In this document: in pieces, positions 49,831-63,312 of the stretch
How the letters are laid out: each line of letters opens with the position of its first letter
How positions within the stretch are numbered: position 1 is the stretch's first letter
Source of the DNA: Annona cherimola
Taxonomy: Eukaryota; Streptophyta; Magnoliopsida; Magnoliales; Annonaceae
Direction: 5' to 3'
DNA length: 64,000 bases
Assembly: GCA_030490835.1 (NCBI GenBank)
Contig: CM059971.1
Span: forward strand, 99,948,095-100,012,094
Notes under the pieces: model-generated
The model's database searches: none
The model's input: only the letters and a program-made list of their open reading frames with translations
What the model was told of the DNA's origin: nothing
Program-made: the position numbers and the translations under genes

Positions 49831-50791
49831 AATGTGAAAAGATTCTCTGCTAGTTTGAGTTCAAAACCCAGTAGAAGTAATGTTTCTCGAGTAAGAGTTT
49901 TTTCTCTTGTGTCGAAAATTTAAATAGATTTTTAAAATTAATCAAGACTTTTTCCAAATATACCCACTAGGTTTAACCTTAATCTTGAATAGATGTCTAT
50001 ATCTAATATAAAAAAAATATCCATTTCTTTACAAACATTAATAAACATCTATAGCTGACATATGAAATTACTAATATGTCAATGGGTTGAACATCATAAC
50101 TCACCGTTATCCTAATTGTATAAAAACTTTAAATTTGAGAGTTCTAATTTTTCTTTCTTTCATTTCATTTTATTTTTTAATTATTTTACACTAGGAGTAT
50201 TTTGTGCATTTGTGAAAATATAATGGATTACAACCGACTTATGGAATTATTTTTAACTAACCATGCATTTTTATGATTAAATACAAAAAATAGTAGATAT
50301 ATATACATATATGTAATTAAGTCAAACATAGTGGCATATTTGAAAAATAATTAAATTAATATTTAACATTAAACCGTATTATCATGTTAATTATACACAT
50401 TTTTAGATAAAGCTCATGCATAATAATACTAAATAAATAATGATATTTTAAGACTGAACAGATAAAATTAAATATAATGAATTGATTAAATTTTATATTA
50501 ACTTTTTATGTAATCAAAGAGCTTGTTCCGAAGGATTTCAAAAACTTGAATGATTTAAAAAAAAGAAATTTGAGAAGAAAATGTAATACTGTGTAGTGTT
50601 GATGAAAAATTATATTGTAAATTGAAAGAAGTATCTTTAGAATGGGAATACATTCTATTCAATAATTTCAGATATTTAAAACACCTTAAAATACGCAAGA
50701 CATCATCAAAATGTGTTTGGCATAAGTGAACTTTGTAATTAATTAATTAGTTACTTTCTAATTAATTAATTAGTTACTTTCACTTAAATCA

Positions 50792-51315
50792 TATGTGTTT
50801 TGAACAAAAACTTTTCAATTTAACTTTGTACTTTTCGTAACTATCATATTTTTAATTATTTTTCACATTTTTATACAATTAATATGTTTTTAATTATTTA
50901 TACACAACTACTCATACATCTAATCTATCTATTTTAATTTTATTCTCTTTACACCTCATAATTACTTCTATTGTATTATATTATTTTCTCTCATTTAAAA
51001 ACTTTTACGTTAATCGACTGCTAACAGTGAAGTTGGCTAGAGCCGTGGGCATGCATATGTGTTGTCCGAATTGGAAACTTCATGCTTCTAAGCGAGAGTT
51101 TGAATTCTTTTTATGTTGATTCTCCTAGATTAAGGGTATTTATAGATTGCCTTTGGTGTAAGGATGTTTACAAAAAAATTCTCTCCACAATATATGAGAA
51201 TTGTAAATATGCTTGATTATAATATCAGTGGTTACAATATATAATTACCAATAATAATAATAACTTCTACGTCAAAACTTTTTTATTCAGAATTTTATCA
51301 CATTCTAAACACACC
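50792..51315 (-). mobile_element. Tourist-like MITE split by a SINE
   Basis: Left part about 50792-51010 (from TATGTGTTTTGAACAAAAAC) and right part 51262-51315 (to CTAAACACACC) form one MITE once the 51011-51261 insert is removed. The junction falls in the family block AAAAACTTTTACG. Confidence 0.78.
51011..51261 (+). mobile_element. SINE inserted in a Tourist-like MITE, 11-bp TSD
   Basis: Flanked by AACTTTTACGT (51000-51010) and AACTTCTACGT (51262-51272), one mismatch. It has a tRNA-like head with a box-B-like GAGTTTGAATTC, a body with GGGTATTTATAGATTGCC, a conserved end TTATAATATCAGTGGTTACA, and an (AAT)n tail. Same family as the copies near 28.5 and 29.0 kb. Confidence 0.82.
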
Positions 51316-53099
51316 TTTAGCAAAGATTACTCTGGTAGAACGTGTCAGATTGTAGGAGGATTCTCCAAAAGCAATATACTTGAATTTTATCAATCTACTC
51401 AAATTTTCCGTCTCTACTACTGTCACCCGATATTTACAGAACGTGTCAGATTGATTCTACAGCTTAGAAAATAACTGTCTTGGCTTTTTTTGGGGGAGTT
51501 ATGGGTTAAGTAGGTGCTGAATGGGACCTAATAAGGAGAATTCAGAGGCCATAAGAGCTTGCAGAATTTTGGAAGATTCTATTATATTAATAAAATTTTG
51601 CTAATTTTGAGTTACTGTTGATAAATTTTATAAAAATCTTGTGAAAACTTTGTTTTTTTTTTTTCCGGCTAAAAGAAAACAAAGTAAAGTATTTTAAATT
51701 ACTCGACTAGGCTAAAATTTCTGGTAGGTCCTCCTTTCGCATTATCCGTGATTCTCATTGCTACTTCTCCCTTTTCTATTTATCTCGAACGGATCCAAAT
51801 CATCCTGTTCCGCGGTGGAAGATTTATTTTTGATAGGTCGCGCTGGAAGATTCTTGAGTAGCTGGCGTGGGCTCATGGGATTTCCCCGGCTCTAAAACTT
51901 CCATAAAGCTTCCCCGTACTACAAGCAGCCGGCCTCAAGGTTGGCAAGCACATCCCGAACCCGTCTATTCCGTGTATCGACCTCTCATTTTTTGTACGAA
52001 GACATTCTGCATACAACTTATGTCCTAAAAGCACGAATCAAGATGCAAATGCGCGTCCAGGCAATTTTGGGTGTTCGGAGGCTTTCCCTTCTAATCCGGG
52101 CGTGGAATGAAAATGAAGTCGGGTACGGATGTTGCCCACGTGATATCGAAATAAATCTTTGAAATTGCTAGTATCAGCATGCATGAAATATTCAATGAGC
52201 GAGCTAAAAGTTGGGATTGGGATTGGGATTGATATACATTCAATATGCACGGAATTTGGACAATGCTCACCACAAGGTATGTAGATCAATTAAAATTTAA
52301 AAATCCACCCACCCTTTCAGAGAAAATTATTTATGAATATTTTTGAATAGATAAGACGTGGCGTTGTCACATTTCTTTTTAGGGTTATTAACAAATATAT
52401 CCACTACGTTTGAATTTAATTCCAAATATATCCACTAAGTTTGTATTTAATCCCAAAAATACTCATTCAGTCAAAAACCGCTAGGTAAAATTTTTTAAAT
52501 ACCCAAAATACCCTTGGTGCAAAATAATAAATTATGAAATGAATAAAAAATAAAATTAAAGCACTTGAAATTTAGAATTCGTGCGCGATTAGGGCAATAA
52601 CGAGTTATAATATTCAATTTTTCCAATTGTGTTATAAATTCAATGGGCATATTAGTAATTTCACATATTTTCTAACGGTCTTAGCTCACGAAATGTGTAT
52701 TTTTGGGATTAAGTGCAAACATAATAGGTATATTAAAAAATTTAAAAATATAATGAATATATTTAAAATTAAGGGTGTGTTTGGGAATGAATACAACTTT
52801 TGATGAAAAGTTGTAGAAAGTAGAAGTTGTCAAATGATGTGATATAATAGGGGTAATGATGAAGAGTAAATAGGATAAATTTAAAATAGATAAGTTAGTT
52901 GTGTGAGTAATTGTGTAGAAATGATTAAACAGTATGATAGTTGTATAGAAAAATGTGAAGAAATGATTAAAAAAATAAGGTAGGTATGGAGAGTAAAAAG
53001 TTTTAACTTGATAATTTTTACTCATTAACAAACACACTCTAAGATGAAATGTAACAGGCATATTTGAAAATAACCCTTCTCTCTATCATCGCAAACTTT

Positions 53100-56000
53100 A
53101 GTACGAAACTTTCAAACGCGAAGCACGAGAAGAGTAAGGCCCACCTTTACTATTTCCAACTCGAATCGATTTTCATCGCGATGGATTCTTATCCTCTTCA
53201 GAGAAGGGCTGGACAGCGCTTGGGTCTCGCATCGGAAACCTTTTTGCGGGCTCGTATCGTTTTGGGCTACCCATTCGTTTGTGCCCAGCCATGGCAAGCT
53301 AGCCTCCAATCCATCGAAACTCCGTTAAAAATTTCAATGCTTTTTCTGACCTTTTGTCATGCCAACAACTTCGAATCTAGTTGTTGGTGCCTCGGTATTG
53401 CTTCCACTCATATTCAACTAGTTTTTTTCGATCAAAGCCTAGTCTTTTAGGCACGATCTTTGTTCAATAGCCATCGAGTATGCCCAAGTTGATCGTTTGA
53501 ACAGAACGTCTACGGTCACATGCACGCCAGAGATCCGAAGGCAGAGAGATTGACCTCACATGGCCCATCGAACTTCCCGGTCTACTCGGCTATGATTACG
53601 AGCCGTCTTTGACTCATTCTAATTTAATATATATTAGAATATTTCAGTGTATAAATAAATATCTAATGGGTCGGTCTAATTAGTTTCTAACTGAGAAAAG
53701 GTCTCCGTGCTGATTCTTCACCGCTTGTTTTCGTTACTCATCGACGGATTCGAGTGAGAGTCGATTATCCTCGAGTACCGAGACAAGACAGAAATTTGGA
53801 ATTCAAAGGGCTGCCCTCTCATCCATCTTCCGTCCCTCTCCGGCTCTCACCCACTTTTTCCGCCTTTAATGCGTTTTCTATCCAATCATGATGCGTGTCG
53901 GAAATTTAACGGACGCATTATTATCTTTTTCCCGATCATCACATGTTATTAACCAGACAACCACACACCTTTGATGGGCTAACTTTCGTTTATCCCAAAA
54001 TGCGTTCCAACAGCAGTAAAAAGCATTTGTGACGACAAAAGTCACTTTGAAATTTGAATCTAGGCTTTTTTATTTTATAAAAATTTAACATCATTTAGAC
54101 GCGAATATATTGTTTAGTGTGTCGGGTAATGAGAAAAACAATGAGGGAAATTGCAAAGATTTTTTTTTTTTAAAAAAAATAAAGTGAGAAAGTGACTTGA
54201 TAAAGATTTCTTAAGAGAAGAAAGAACAAGGGCCAGTTTGGCTAGCTAGTAGTATTAAAACCGAACGTCTTTGCTTTTTGAAAAAAAAAAACTTTAATTT
54301 GAAGTTTTTTATTATTCACTTATTGGCCTTTTCAAGATGAACTGGAACATGTGAAATTTAAAAAGGGCCAAACGCCCAAAAAGCAGTAGATAAAAAATTA
54401 ATATAAGCAGTTAAAATGTAAGTCATATGAAATAAGTGAAAAAAGATAAGAAAATTTTTTCATCAAAACAAAACACAGCAAAGTTTTTTCAAATTTCCAT
54501 CAAGACGAAACACACCGAAGTAATTTTTTAATAATGTAAAGTATTTAGATGTAAAAAAGGATTATGATTCAAAATAACCAGCAATCATTTGATTTCATAG
54601 TAATTTAATTTTTTATTGTTAACTATTTTAGACAGATTAGAATTTATTTAATCTTTGTATTAATAGAAAAATTAAAAGGTCACCACTTGGATGACTAAAT
54701 GGTTAATGTGAGTAAGATAAAAGTGTATAGGTAGGATGTTCATGATTCAAAATTTGTAGTGGAGTTATTTGCTTTATTACTCCTCCCTTAGAATTTTCTT
54801 TATAAAAATAAAAGGCAAATATGATTTTGTATGAAAGAAGTATTATTCACTTTGTAACTACTAAAATTTTCATATTCCAAATTCGTTTGACATAAATAGC
54901 TTTTGACTTTACTCTGGCTTTGTTGGATTATCTTTGATGCATCTTTTATGGCTATGATAAAATGAGTTGAGTTTTTCTACTTACAGAAATTAGACGAGCA
55001 GTCTTCAACATTATGCACTTCATAATAACATTTTTCTAGAAAATAGGAAAACCTTATCTAAACTTGCTATTTGAATTTCTCATGGTGAGAAGGGGATAAG
55101 CACGTGAGCATCATCAAAACATAATGTCAAATGAAACATAATTAAATCAAACCCTTGATTTTCTTTATTTTCCTTTCATCTTGATCTTCTTTTGTTTTCC
55201 TGATTTCAAAAAATAAGACTATCAAGACTTTATTTGTAACCAAAACCTAATAAATTTATTGAAAAAGAAGAAGTTGATACATCTATCACTTGGTATAACA
55301 CACTTTTTTTTGAAACGGTACAACATAGTTAAAATAACATTAATATAAGAAAAGTTATCTAATGCAATAGTGAATTTTTTGCATTTGAAGAATTTGATGC
55401 AAACTTGTAGTGCATTGTAACCTAAAGTTGAGATCCCCATACCATGATATTTTTTCCATCCTAATTAAAGAGTTAACCCACATTGTCTCAAATTTAGCCC
55501 CCCCTTTGACAACTTAACTAACTAGCAAACCTTTTAGTTATTGAAAAATGCAACCATTTGACAAGACCAAACTTGTTATTAGGAATTTAGGATAGTTGTG
55601 TGCATCAAATCTGAAAGCTTAACTTTTCCAAATCACAAAAACAATATTCTCACCTTTTTGATGGAGATGGACAAATTCATGCTTTGGATCATGAGTTAGC
55701 AAATACATAGTTAACTAAGCATCCTTTTGCCTTATTATCTACTCATCATTATATTTTCATCATTAATAAATATTTTGTAGATGCCATGATTAAGTAGTCT
55801 AGTTTTTCTTGATTCTATTAATTTGCTTTTTTCCTAGTGTTTGCAATCTAAGAATAGTCATTTTTCATTATCATGCCTATCAACAATAAAAGATAATGGT
55901 GTAGATGCAATTAGCTATCTCTTTTGGCCATAGATATTCTACATATTTGAAAATTAAATATTCAAATAATCCATTAGCTTGTTAGTCAAGGCCCATTTAG

Positions 56001-57000
56001 CCCTACCTTTAGACTTTACATGTATTGACTTTGCGAATTTAGCCCTACCTTTAGACTTTACATGTATTGACTTTGCGAATTTTTTGTTTGCTTGCAAACC
56101 TCTTGACTAGTACCACTTTGACCACGAATCAAAATGTACCATATATATTGTTTAAACTTATCTATTTGATCATAGTGTTAAAAATCATTTCAATATGAAT
56201 TTGGAATAAGTTGTAATTGTAATATTATATAATGATGTATAAAGTATAAAAATACCTAGGTTCATTTATATATGCATTAGAATACTTTAATAATTTATAA
56301 AATCATTCATCTCTAAAGAAAATAATTTAGAGGGTTAAATATTGAATTAATAAGCTTAAAATTGATATATTAATCGCACAAAGCAAATGCATGACTCAAC
56401 TTGATGATGATGGTGCGAAATCAACTCCCTTTATAATATTTTAAGCCATGAAACATAACATTTTTTCCACCATTTTATTTTTCTTGTTGTTTTTGTTTTG
56501 ACTTTGTCTAGGATCATCACTTGGATGACAAACAGCTAATGTTAGTGTGTGTGTTGTATTAAGGTAAGGAAGCTTATGATCCAAAGTTAGACAGAGATAA
56601 TGAACTTTGTTACCTTTTCCATTGAGTATACTTCCATTGGGCATTTGATCATCCAAGGTGAGTAGCCTGAGAAAAAAACTTTATCTCCATTCTTTTCTAT
56701 GAAACTAAGTGCAAATTGCGTCCTCTTGGATTTGATATTTTTATTCAAGTTATGCATTTATGTTTAAAATAATTTATGCAGTCTAAATATAAAAATCAAC
56801 TTAATTAAAAATTGTATAATTCTAAATATAAGAATCAAATTAATTAAAAATTTTAATTTATAATATTAAAAAATGTGATTTTGGAGAAGCACGTATATCT
56901 GCTGGAAATTATATACAAATCTAATTGAGATAAATTTTCATAATATACACGTATTTATGAAGAAGAATATGATACATGAATTTGATTAGAAAAAATATAA
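53100..57000. other. Intergenic DNA without recognised genes
   Basis: A moderately GC stretch at 53100-54050 has no long consistent frame. The rest is AT-rich unique-looking sequence containing the 42-bp duplication. No transposon ends could be paired. Confidence 0.5.
55996..56079. repeat. Perfect 42-bp tandem duplication
   Basis: The unit beginning TTTAGCCCTACCTTTAGACT occurs at 55996-56037 and again, without a mismatch, at 56038-56079. The complete identity in drifting intergenic DNA implies a recent event. Confidence 0.9.
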
Positions 57001-57979
57001 GTAGGACGCATGGTTAGAAATATGATGGTCAGGTCAACGCATGTGCAGCCAATGAGGAGCAGAAATTACCCATCTCGAGCATGCACGAAAAAGCAGAAAA
57101 ATGTCAAAGCAGACGCCACAAGCGCAGGCTGCGGTAAGGGAAGAGAGAGAGAGAGAGAGCGTACTGGGAATCCAATGCCCAATGGCCCCAACCACAGTCC
57201 TTAAAAAAATGCAACGACCGGCCGTCAAAGCCAAATGGAAAGAGGACGCGTGTTCAATGTTCATCACCATGAGTAGTGCACTTTAAAATCGTGGCAGCCA
57301 AGCCCGGTCGGCCCCACAACAGCAATAGTACAGCAGCAACATAATAATAAAAAAAAAAGAGAGAGAACAAAGGAAAGGACGCGACGTGCCAGCTAAAAAA
57401 CGTTGATTGATGATGGGTTGACTTCATGTTCTACGCACAGCAACGGACTGCTCATGCCTAGCTGTTTGAAGTCTGAGCGTTCACAATCACACCGCAGTCA
57501 AAACTCAAAACAGCCCACCACAGAATCACGATTTTGGCAGCTGGCTTTTCTGCAAAAAATGCAAATGCAAGGGTATTGTTTCTGATGGCGGAGCATTTCC
57601 AAGAAGGGGACATGCAGTGATGGAGGAGATGAAAGTGATGATGAAAATTAATAAGCTGAGGGAGTGTCGTTCCGATCTGGCGCCGTGGTCGGTTGATTAC
57701 TCGATCTTCGAATCCGTGACTGCAATCCCAGCTGCACATATGTATGTATGTACCTAGCCAACGAAAATAATTGTAAGAGTAACTAATTATCCAGACCGAC
57801 ATTCCATTAAGGTCAGATACGCCCTTGTTCCTGCCAGAAAAGAAGCAGCTGCTGCGAAGAGAAGCGTGAAATTAATCAATGACTCAAAAAAAAAAAAAAA
57901 AAATAGTCGTCGTCGTACGTCTGCATGTCTATGTGCTTGCTTGACGACCTTTTTCATCGTGGCGGTTTCTCAGAGCCAA

Positions 57980-58096
57980 GTTTACAGAGCTTTCTTGGCA
58001 TGCTGGCCGCCTCCAAGTGATAAATAGTGGAAGGGGTGTGTTGGGTATGAATTCTTTTCCATGGAGGTGGACAGAATGCCAAAATGGCTCTGCAAC
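57980..58096 (-). ncRNA. MIR394: miR394 precursor hairpin
   Basis: The - strand carries the exact mature miR394 sequence TTGGCATTCTGTCCACCTCC at 58082-58063 (5' arm). A star arm, GGAGGCGGCCAGCATGCCAA, lies at 58014-57995. Seventeen of 20 positions pair, with three single mismatches. The stem continues outward: GCAGAGC (58093-58087) pairs with GCTCTGT (57990-57984), then GTT with AAC. The loop is about 48 nt. In Arabidopsis miR394 targets the F-box gene LCR and acts in shoot-meristem and leaf patterning. No target lies in this window. Reading frames crossing the hairpin are incidental. Confidence 0.96.
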
Positions 58097-58162
58097 AAAG
58101 CCTCCGAGAAACGAGTAGATGTGATTTTTATATGGAGAGGGAGGGAAGAGGAAGGAAGGAGT

Positions 58163-58172
58163 GTATTTATAG
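58163..58172 (-). promoter_or_regulatory. TATA box of the MIR394 transcript
   Basis: CTATAAATAC on the - strand lies about 65 bp before the outer stem. This puts the predicted RNA polymerase II start near 58135, so the primary transcript would begin just 5' of the hairpin. Plant MIR genes commonly have such a box; the start site is inferred. Confidence 0.7.
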
Positions 58173-58499
58173 CTAGGAGTGGTTGTAATGGTTGCTTGGT
58201 TTTTGAATTTGAGGGAGTTGAAGGAGGTGAATGAGATAAGCATGCATGGCGTGGTACGGGTTGTATGGTGGAGCGGGGTATGTTGAGGTTTGTAGCTTCA
58301 CGCCTGTCGCTTGCTCTTTTTATTGCCCTTTTTGACTTGCTACAAAAGGAGTTGGCAGTATGGGTGGCACTTGTCTCCCACTCATCCTCGCCATTGCACA
58401 GCCCCCTCTGCCTCCTCCCTTCATTTCCCTTCCTTCTTGCTTGCGTTGGGGATCCTGCAGTACTGTTACGATGATATATCTGCCCGCAAGCTGTGACGA

Positions 58500-61400
58500 A
58501 TTCTAAATGGTCGACGCGTAACTTTTGCACTTCTCCAAATATATGGTGTCCAAATCAACTCCATTTGCAATTTGAATGGGATTCATGGGTTGACCTACGC
58601 AAAGAATCCCCTCCAACCTGATTTCTCGTTTTTCACACATGCACCTTTTTTTTTAACCAATCTTTAATGCTTTTTTAATGTTATAGTTGTTTTTCCGAAA
58701 AATTAATGCTATAGTTAACATTAAAAATATTTATTTAGAAAAAGATTTTATTTCACTCACCATTTTTAGGTAAGTGGCTAATTTTTTTATGTATATGATA
58801 TTAGCTACATATAAATGGATTTAGCGATATAAGTATATTTTTTCATCAAAAAAAAGATATATAAGTATATTTAGTTGCAAATACAATACGACTATGTTAG
58901 GGTTGTGGCATTTGCTTAAATGCAATTATTTTTTATATTATATGCAAAAAATACTTGGTATAACTATGTATATTTGACTGTGAATAATAGAATAAATTTT
59001 TAGGTGCAAAAAATAATTAAGTAGCTACATTTGATACAAGATGCAATCAAATTTAAATTTGGCTTCAAACTGATGACTACATTTATAAACTTTGGTTATA
59101 ATGATCCATAACCCAACTTAGTTTTATCAACCACTGCAAGAAAATCAATATTCTACTACGAGATTCTAGTGACAATTAATTAACTAATTTTGCTTAACAA
59201 AATTTTTGAGCCTGATGTATATATTGCAACATATACTAATAAAATTCTTACCTAGTGACAATATTAATCATCGCTAATTGTCCATCGTTGAGCGAATTGA
59301 AGATTTTGCTAATAGAGTTAAGGTTCAAGTGTTTGTCTCTAACCCAAGTCAACGGCCCCATAATTAAGTACCAAGTTGGAAATGCTTGCAACATTACAAA
59401 AATGAAAGGGGTTGGCATGCCCTAACTTATTGCGAGACAGAAAGCATCAACAGGCTGGCATCGGGTGGATTCTGTTTCCGTAGTAGATTATTAGGAATCC
59501 GTCGGATGGATTAGCAAAAGGCTTCAACCCATCTTATGCTCCTGCGTAGGAAACGACCGGTATATTTAATTATTCCGTTACACATGATGTAGGATTTGCA
59601 AATCTTGTTAATTGGGACGATGACATTTGCATGCATTGCAATCATTGTGTTGAATGACAATTTTTTTTTTCCTCCTCTCACAACACAGTTATTTCCTTCC
59701 TGTGTGATGAAATAAAGATAAGTCCTGAAAAACGAAATCATCAATCTAAATTTATGGTTCGTATGCTATCAAAAAAACATATATATGATGGTTCGTACAC
59801 GGTACATCAGAGTCACACAGGCTGCAAGCCTGCAACCACGATTGGCATGTCTACTCAAGACACAGAAGAACCTTATTTCGGAGGGGGAAAAAAAGGACAG
59901 AGAAGAACCAAAAGAACCTCTTTTGATAGGGAAACCAAAAAGCAACAGGTGGATCCGACCCTGCTGCACATTCTGTTGGATCACTCTGAAAAGGGAACTC
60001 ATGAAAGCTGTCATTTTTTTCTTTTTCCCCAGGAGCATGTTCGATGGGGACCATTCTAGACTTCAAGTGGAAAAGGAGGTGCTATTTGGGGCTATTATTC
60101 CTCAACATGGCTTTGTTAATTCAACCACGACTTTCATAGTAAATAAGCTCATACATATGTGCACCTGAAAAACAAAAAAACAAGGTATTAACTTGGCACG
60201 GGCAGGATAAGAACATTATTGACAGTAATCACTCAATTGCTTATGGCCTTCAATGATACCTTAGCAAGGCTAGTTAAGTAAGATAAATAGGAGTTCCAGG
60301 AGCCAGATATGCGAACTTAATTTAGCATGAGCTGAGATCATTAACAACAAAAATGAGTAAAGGAATGAATAAAATATCACTGCAACAAATTCAATTTTCA
60401 GTAATCATATTGGTAACTAATATTTGCTAAGACCATTACTGATACTCTTCTGCTGATGATTACCAACAACAAAATTCAGCACAGCAACATGGTATTAGCA
60501 ACAATATCGGTGACTATTATCATTGTCAAAAATAAAATTTGTTTTAGTATATCAAAGCTCATGTGTCTTGGCAGACCTATTCGAAATGAGGAGACGACTT
60601 CATTTACTGCCAACAATCTCCTCATCAAAGACAATTTTCTCCACTGGATTCGGTTGAGCCATACAGTTGCATCCTGATGACCAAGCTCAAAAATTTGTCT
60701 ATAACTGAATCATCTGATGGTTCCAAAGCCCACCTTAAAAATTGGAATTATCAAATGTGAGATACAATCAGTGCGAAACCTAGATGAAAGCGATGAAATC
60801 ACTGGACTATGGTTATGTGAATCTGCTGCTGCGGAGTGCCTTTGTTTTTCTGCCTGCAATCTGGACCGATCTCAACATCTTTCAATTTCAATTGACTTTC
60901 TAGGAAAGCACACACGCAGACCTGAAATGGAAATGAGTTGTCACCACTTACCAAATAAAATATCAGCAGTTCTCAGTAATCCTAGTCTAGATCAACAATG
61001 GCATTGTATTTACTCTTTTTCCTCTTCTGGATTAGATGCTCTTAGCAAAATTTGTAAGAAAATATAATTCTAATCCTTGGGAAGAATAGAAAAGGAAAAG
61101 AGAAAAAGGCCCACTGAAATAGATATTTATAGGCAGACGAATGTGACAAACATAGGTTTGCTAAGGTCTCCTTACATAGTCTTCTAGGGTTCATCTAGGC
61201 TCCTCAGGAATGCATTATGCAAAGGGTCGGTTTCCACAGAATCGACCTGGATTTGACCCAATCTTAGCAATTTAAAGCTATGGTGGTGATTAAAATAAGT
61301 AATCATCAACCAACCACAACATACTGGCAACCTGGAAAGCTTGGGTTATACCTCAAAAATATGCACACAGAAAACAAACAAAAGGAATCACAGACCATTT

Positions 61401-62680
61401 TTGAAGCAGATGTTGGAGGCATAAGCAATGTCAAACCCCCGTAAATGCAATATTGATTGCGGAGAATAGTTGCAGCCCTTGCTGCACTGTACCTGCATCA
61501 TTTAGCGATCAAATGGTGTTTGTTTGTCAAGCTCGGGGCTAGCATTACTAAGCCCAAAAGGAAAAGTAGAAAGTGTTTTGTACCCTGGAATAAAAGAAGA
61601 AGTGAATACAGCATTGATTAGGTCCTCCTTCAAATCAAATTTATCAACAAGTAAGTTTCTTGGCCTTCAAAGAAGTTGGGTGATTCAACTGCAAAAAGAA
61701 AGGAACCAAAATGGAAATCTTAACCTGCATGGGAATCACTCTCACAAACAAATATCAGCATCAAATTTCTAATCAAATAATGGGGGCATGATGAAAAATG
61801 ATTGTCTACATTAGGTTGCATCCATGTCACACCGTGAGGCATATACTATCCATTGGAAATCATATTCTGCATCAACATGTGGTAATGACTCTTACGGGTA
61901 CCAAAATGTTACCCATGCGTACCAACCCTTCATTTATAGCTCCCTTGGATTTCTTCAAGCTAATATCTTGAATCAAATGTATTCTTGAACCGTTCTATTC
62001 TTCTTTAAAAACTATGAGACCTATGTTTTGTAGTGTTTTGAATCTTACAATAATGAAGTGGGTGTTTAATAAGAGTTGTTTTTAATTTGACAGGAAGGTG
62101 CATCATTGTTGCTGAACAATTTTTTTTTTTTTAAACTACAGGAATCCAAAGAAAAGAAAGGAGAACTAGTTCACAAGTTTGTTGCAACATTAAGGGATTT
62201 CTAGGTGCGATCATTATTATAGTCTTCCCCTTTGGAAGTCTGAAGAGCACTATACAGTCGAACGGCCAAATTGATTTCATTAAAGCCTTCTCGAACATTT
62301 CACCATCATGTCACTCAAAAATAAGTCAAGCTTTATCTTGGTAATGGAGATCAAACAAAGAAGACACACTGACCGCGAACCCTCCCATTGGACCTTATAT
62401 GAATATCATCTGGTAGAAACTTGTCAAGAAAGTCTCAAAGAACTAGCTGCATTTGAAGTACATTGAATAGATTAAACAGCTTATTTACTTTGATCATCAA
62501 GTTCTACATAAAGTTGACAACAATTCAGATAGCTTTTACCTCACGGGGCCAATGGAAAACAAATATATTCAGTTGATATTTGGAATTATGAGTGTGCGAG
62601 AACAGCTAAGAACAACCTATTGCAAACCAATAGATACGAGAAACCAACAAAATCAGGGCAAGAGGACCTGGAGTATCACA
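58500..62680. other. Intergenic or untranslated DNA between MIR394 and the right-edge exon
   Basis: Composition from about 59750 to 62680 is less AT-rich than in the repeat zones and resembles intron or UTR sequence. Short frames on both strands (for example 60717-61067 on +) show no known domain. Part may be 3' untranslated DNA of the gene whose last coding exon is 63683-63832, but this cannot be shown. Confidence 0.4.
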
Positions 62681-62690
62681 TGTTAGGAGT

Positions 62691-63312
62691 AGGGGTGCAA
62701 CTTAGGCCGGGTTGAGCCCGAACCTGGTTTTGAACAGTGTTGAAACTTGATTTTTCATCACCCGAGCCCGGAAAACCTGAACCCAAGGAACCCGATTTGT
62801 AAGAATGTTAGGGTTCAAGCGAACCCGAGCCCGATTCCTCATTTTATATTTATTATAAAATATATTATATACATACTATTTAAACAATAGTTCTTTATAT
62901 TCTTCATATTTTATGTTATTATATCTATATTTGAATACATATTTGGTATATTGTAATTTTATTGTAAATAAAGTATATTATTTCATTTATATTTATCTTT
63001 TACTTCTATCATTCACTTTTACACTTATTAATTTTTTCTAGAGATATTCTTTGTATTATTATTATTTAAAAAACATGTAGTTTTATTATATACTATTATG
63101 TTTACCTACGTGATTTGTTATTATTATTTATTCATATGAAATTCTAAACTTATTACTTTTAAATAAAATATAAATTCATCAACATAAATTCCAACCCGAA
63201 CCCGATTTTCAAAAATAGGGTTAGGGTTAAGGTTAGAGTTGATGTTTTATAAATAAGGTTAGGGTTAGGGTCGAGATGAACCCGAGTTTCATAAGCCCGA
63301 CTTGCACCCCTA
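62691..63312. mobile_element. hAT-type MITE with perfect 8-bp TSD and telomere-like repeats
   Basis: Ends TAGGGGTGCAAC and TTGCACCCCTA are directly flanked by GTTAGGAG (62683-62690 and 63313-63320). GAACCCG/GAGCCCG motifs fill both subterminal zones. The right third contains GGGTTAGGGTTAAGGTTAG-type repeats (about 63219-63272), which mimic plant telomere units. The core is AT-rich with no coding capacity. Confidence 0.9.

Noticed and set aside
55700..56100. CRISPR-like direct repeats
   Set aside because: Only one adjacent 42-bp duplication with no spacers, in plant nuclear DNA.
57982..58530. 182-codon open frame on the - strand across the MIR394 region
   Set aside because: It covers the hairpin and promoter, has low-complexity composition and no domain. 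The exact miR394 duplex explains the conserved part.
59754..60168. Overlapping open frames on both strands, considered as an organelle-DNA insertion
   Set aside because: The composition made me consider a plastid or mitochondrial fragment, but I could not match any organelle gene, so nothing is called.
60717..61067. 116-codon + strand frame as a small gene
   Set aside because: No recognisable domain. It sits in UTR- or intron-like DNA where frames of this length occur by chance.
63219..63272. Interstitial telomere array or chromosome-fusion point
   Set aside because: The GGGTTAGGG-like units are few, imperfect and lie wholly inside an hAT MITE with an 8-bp TSD.
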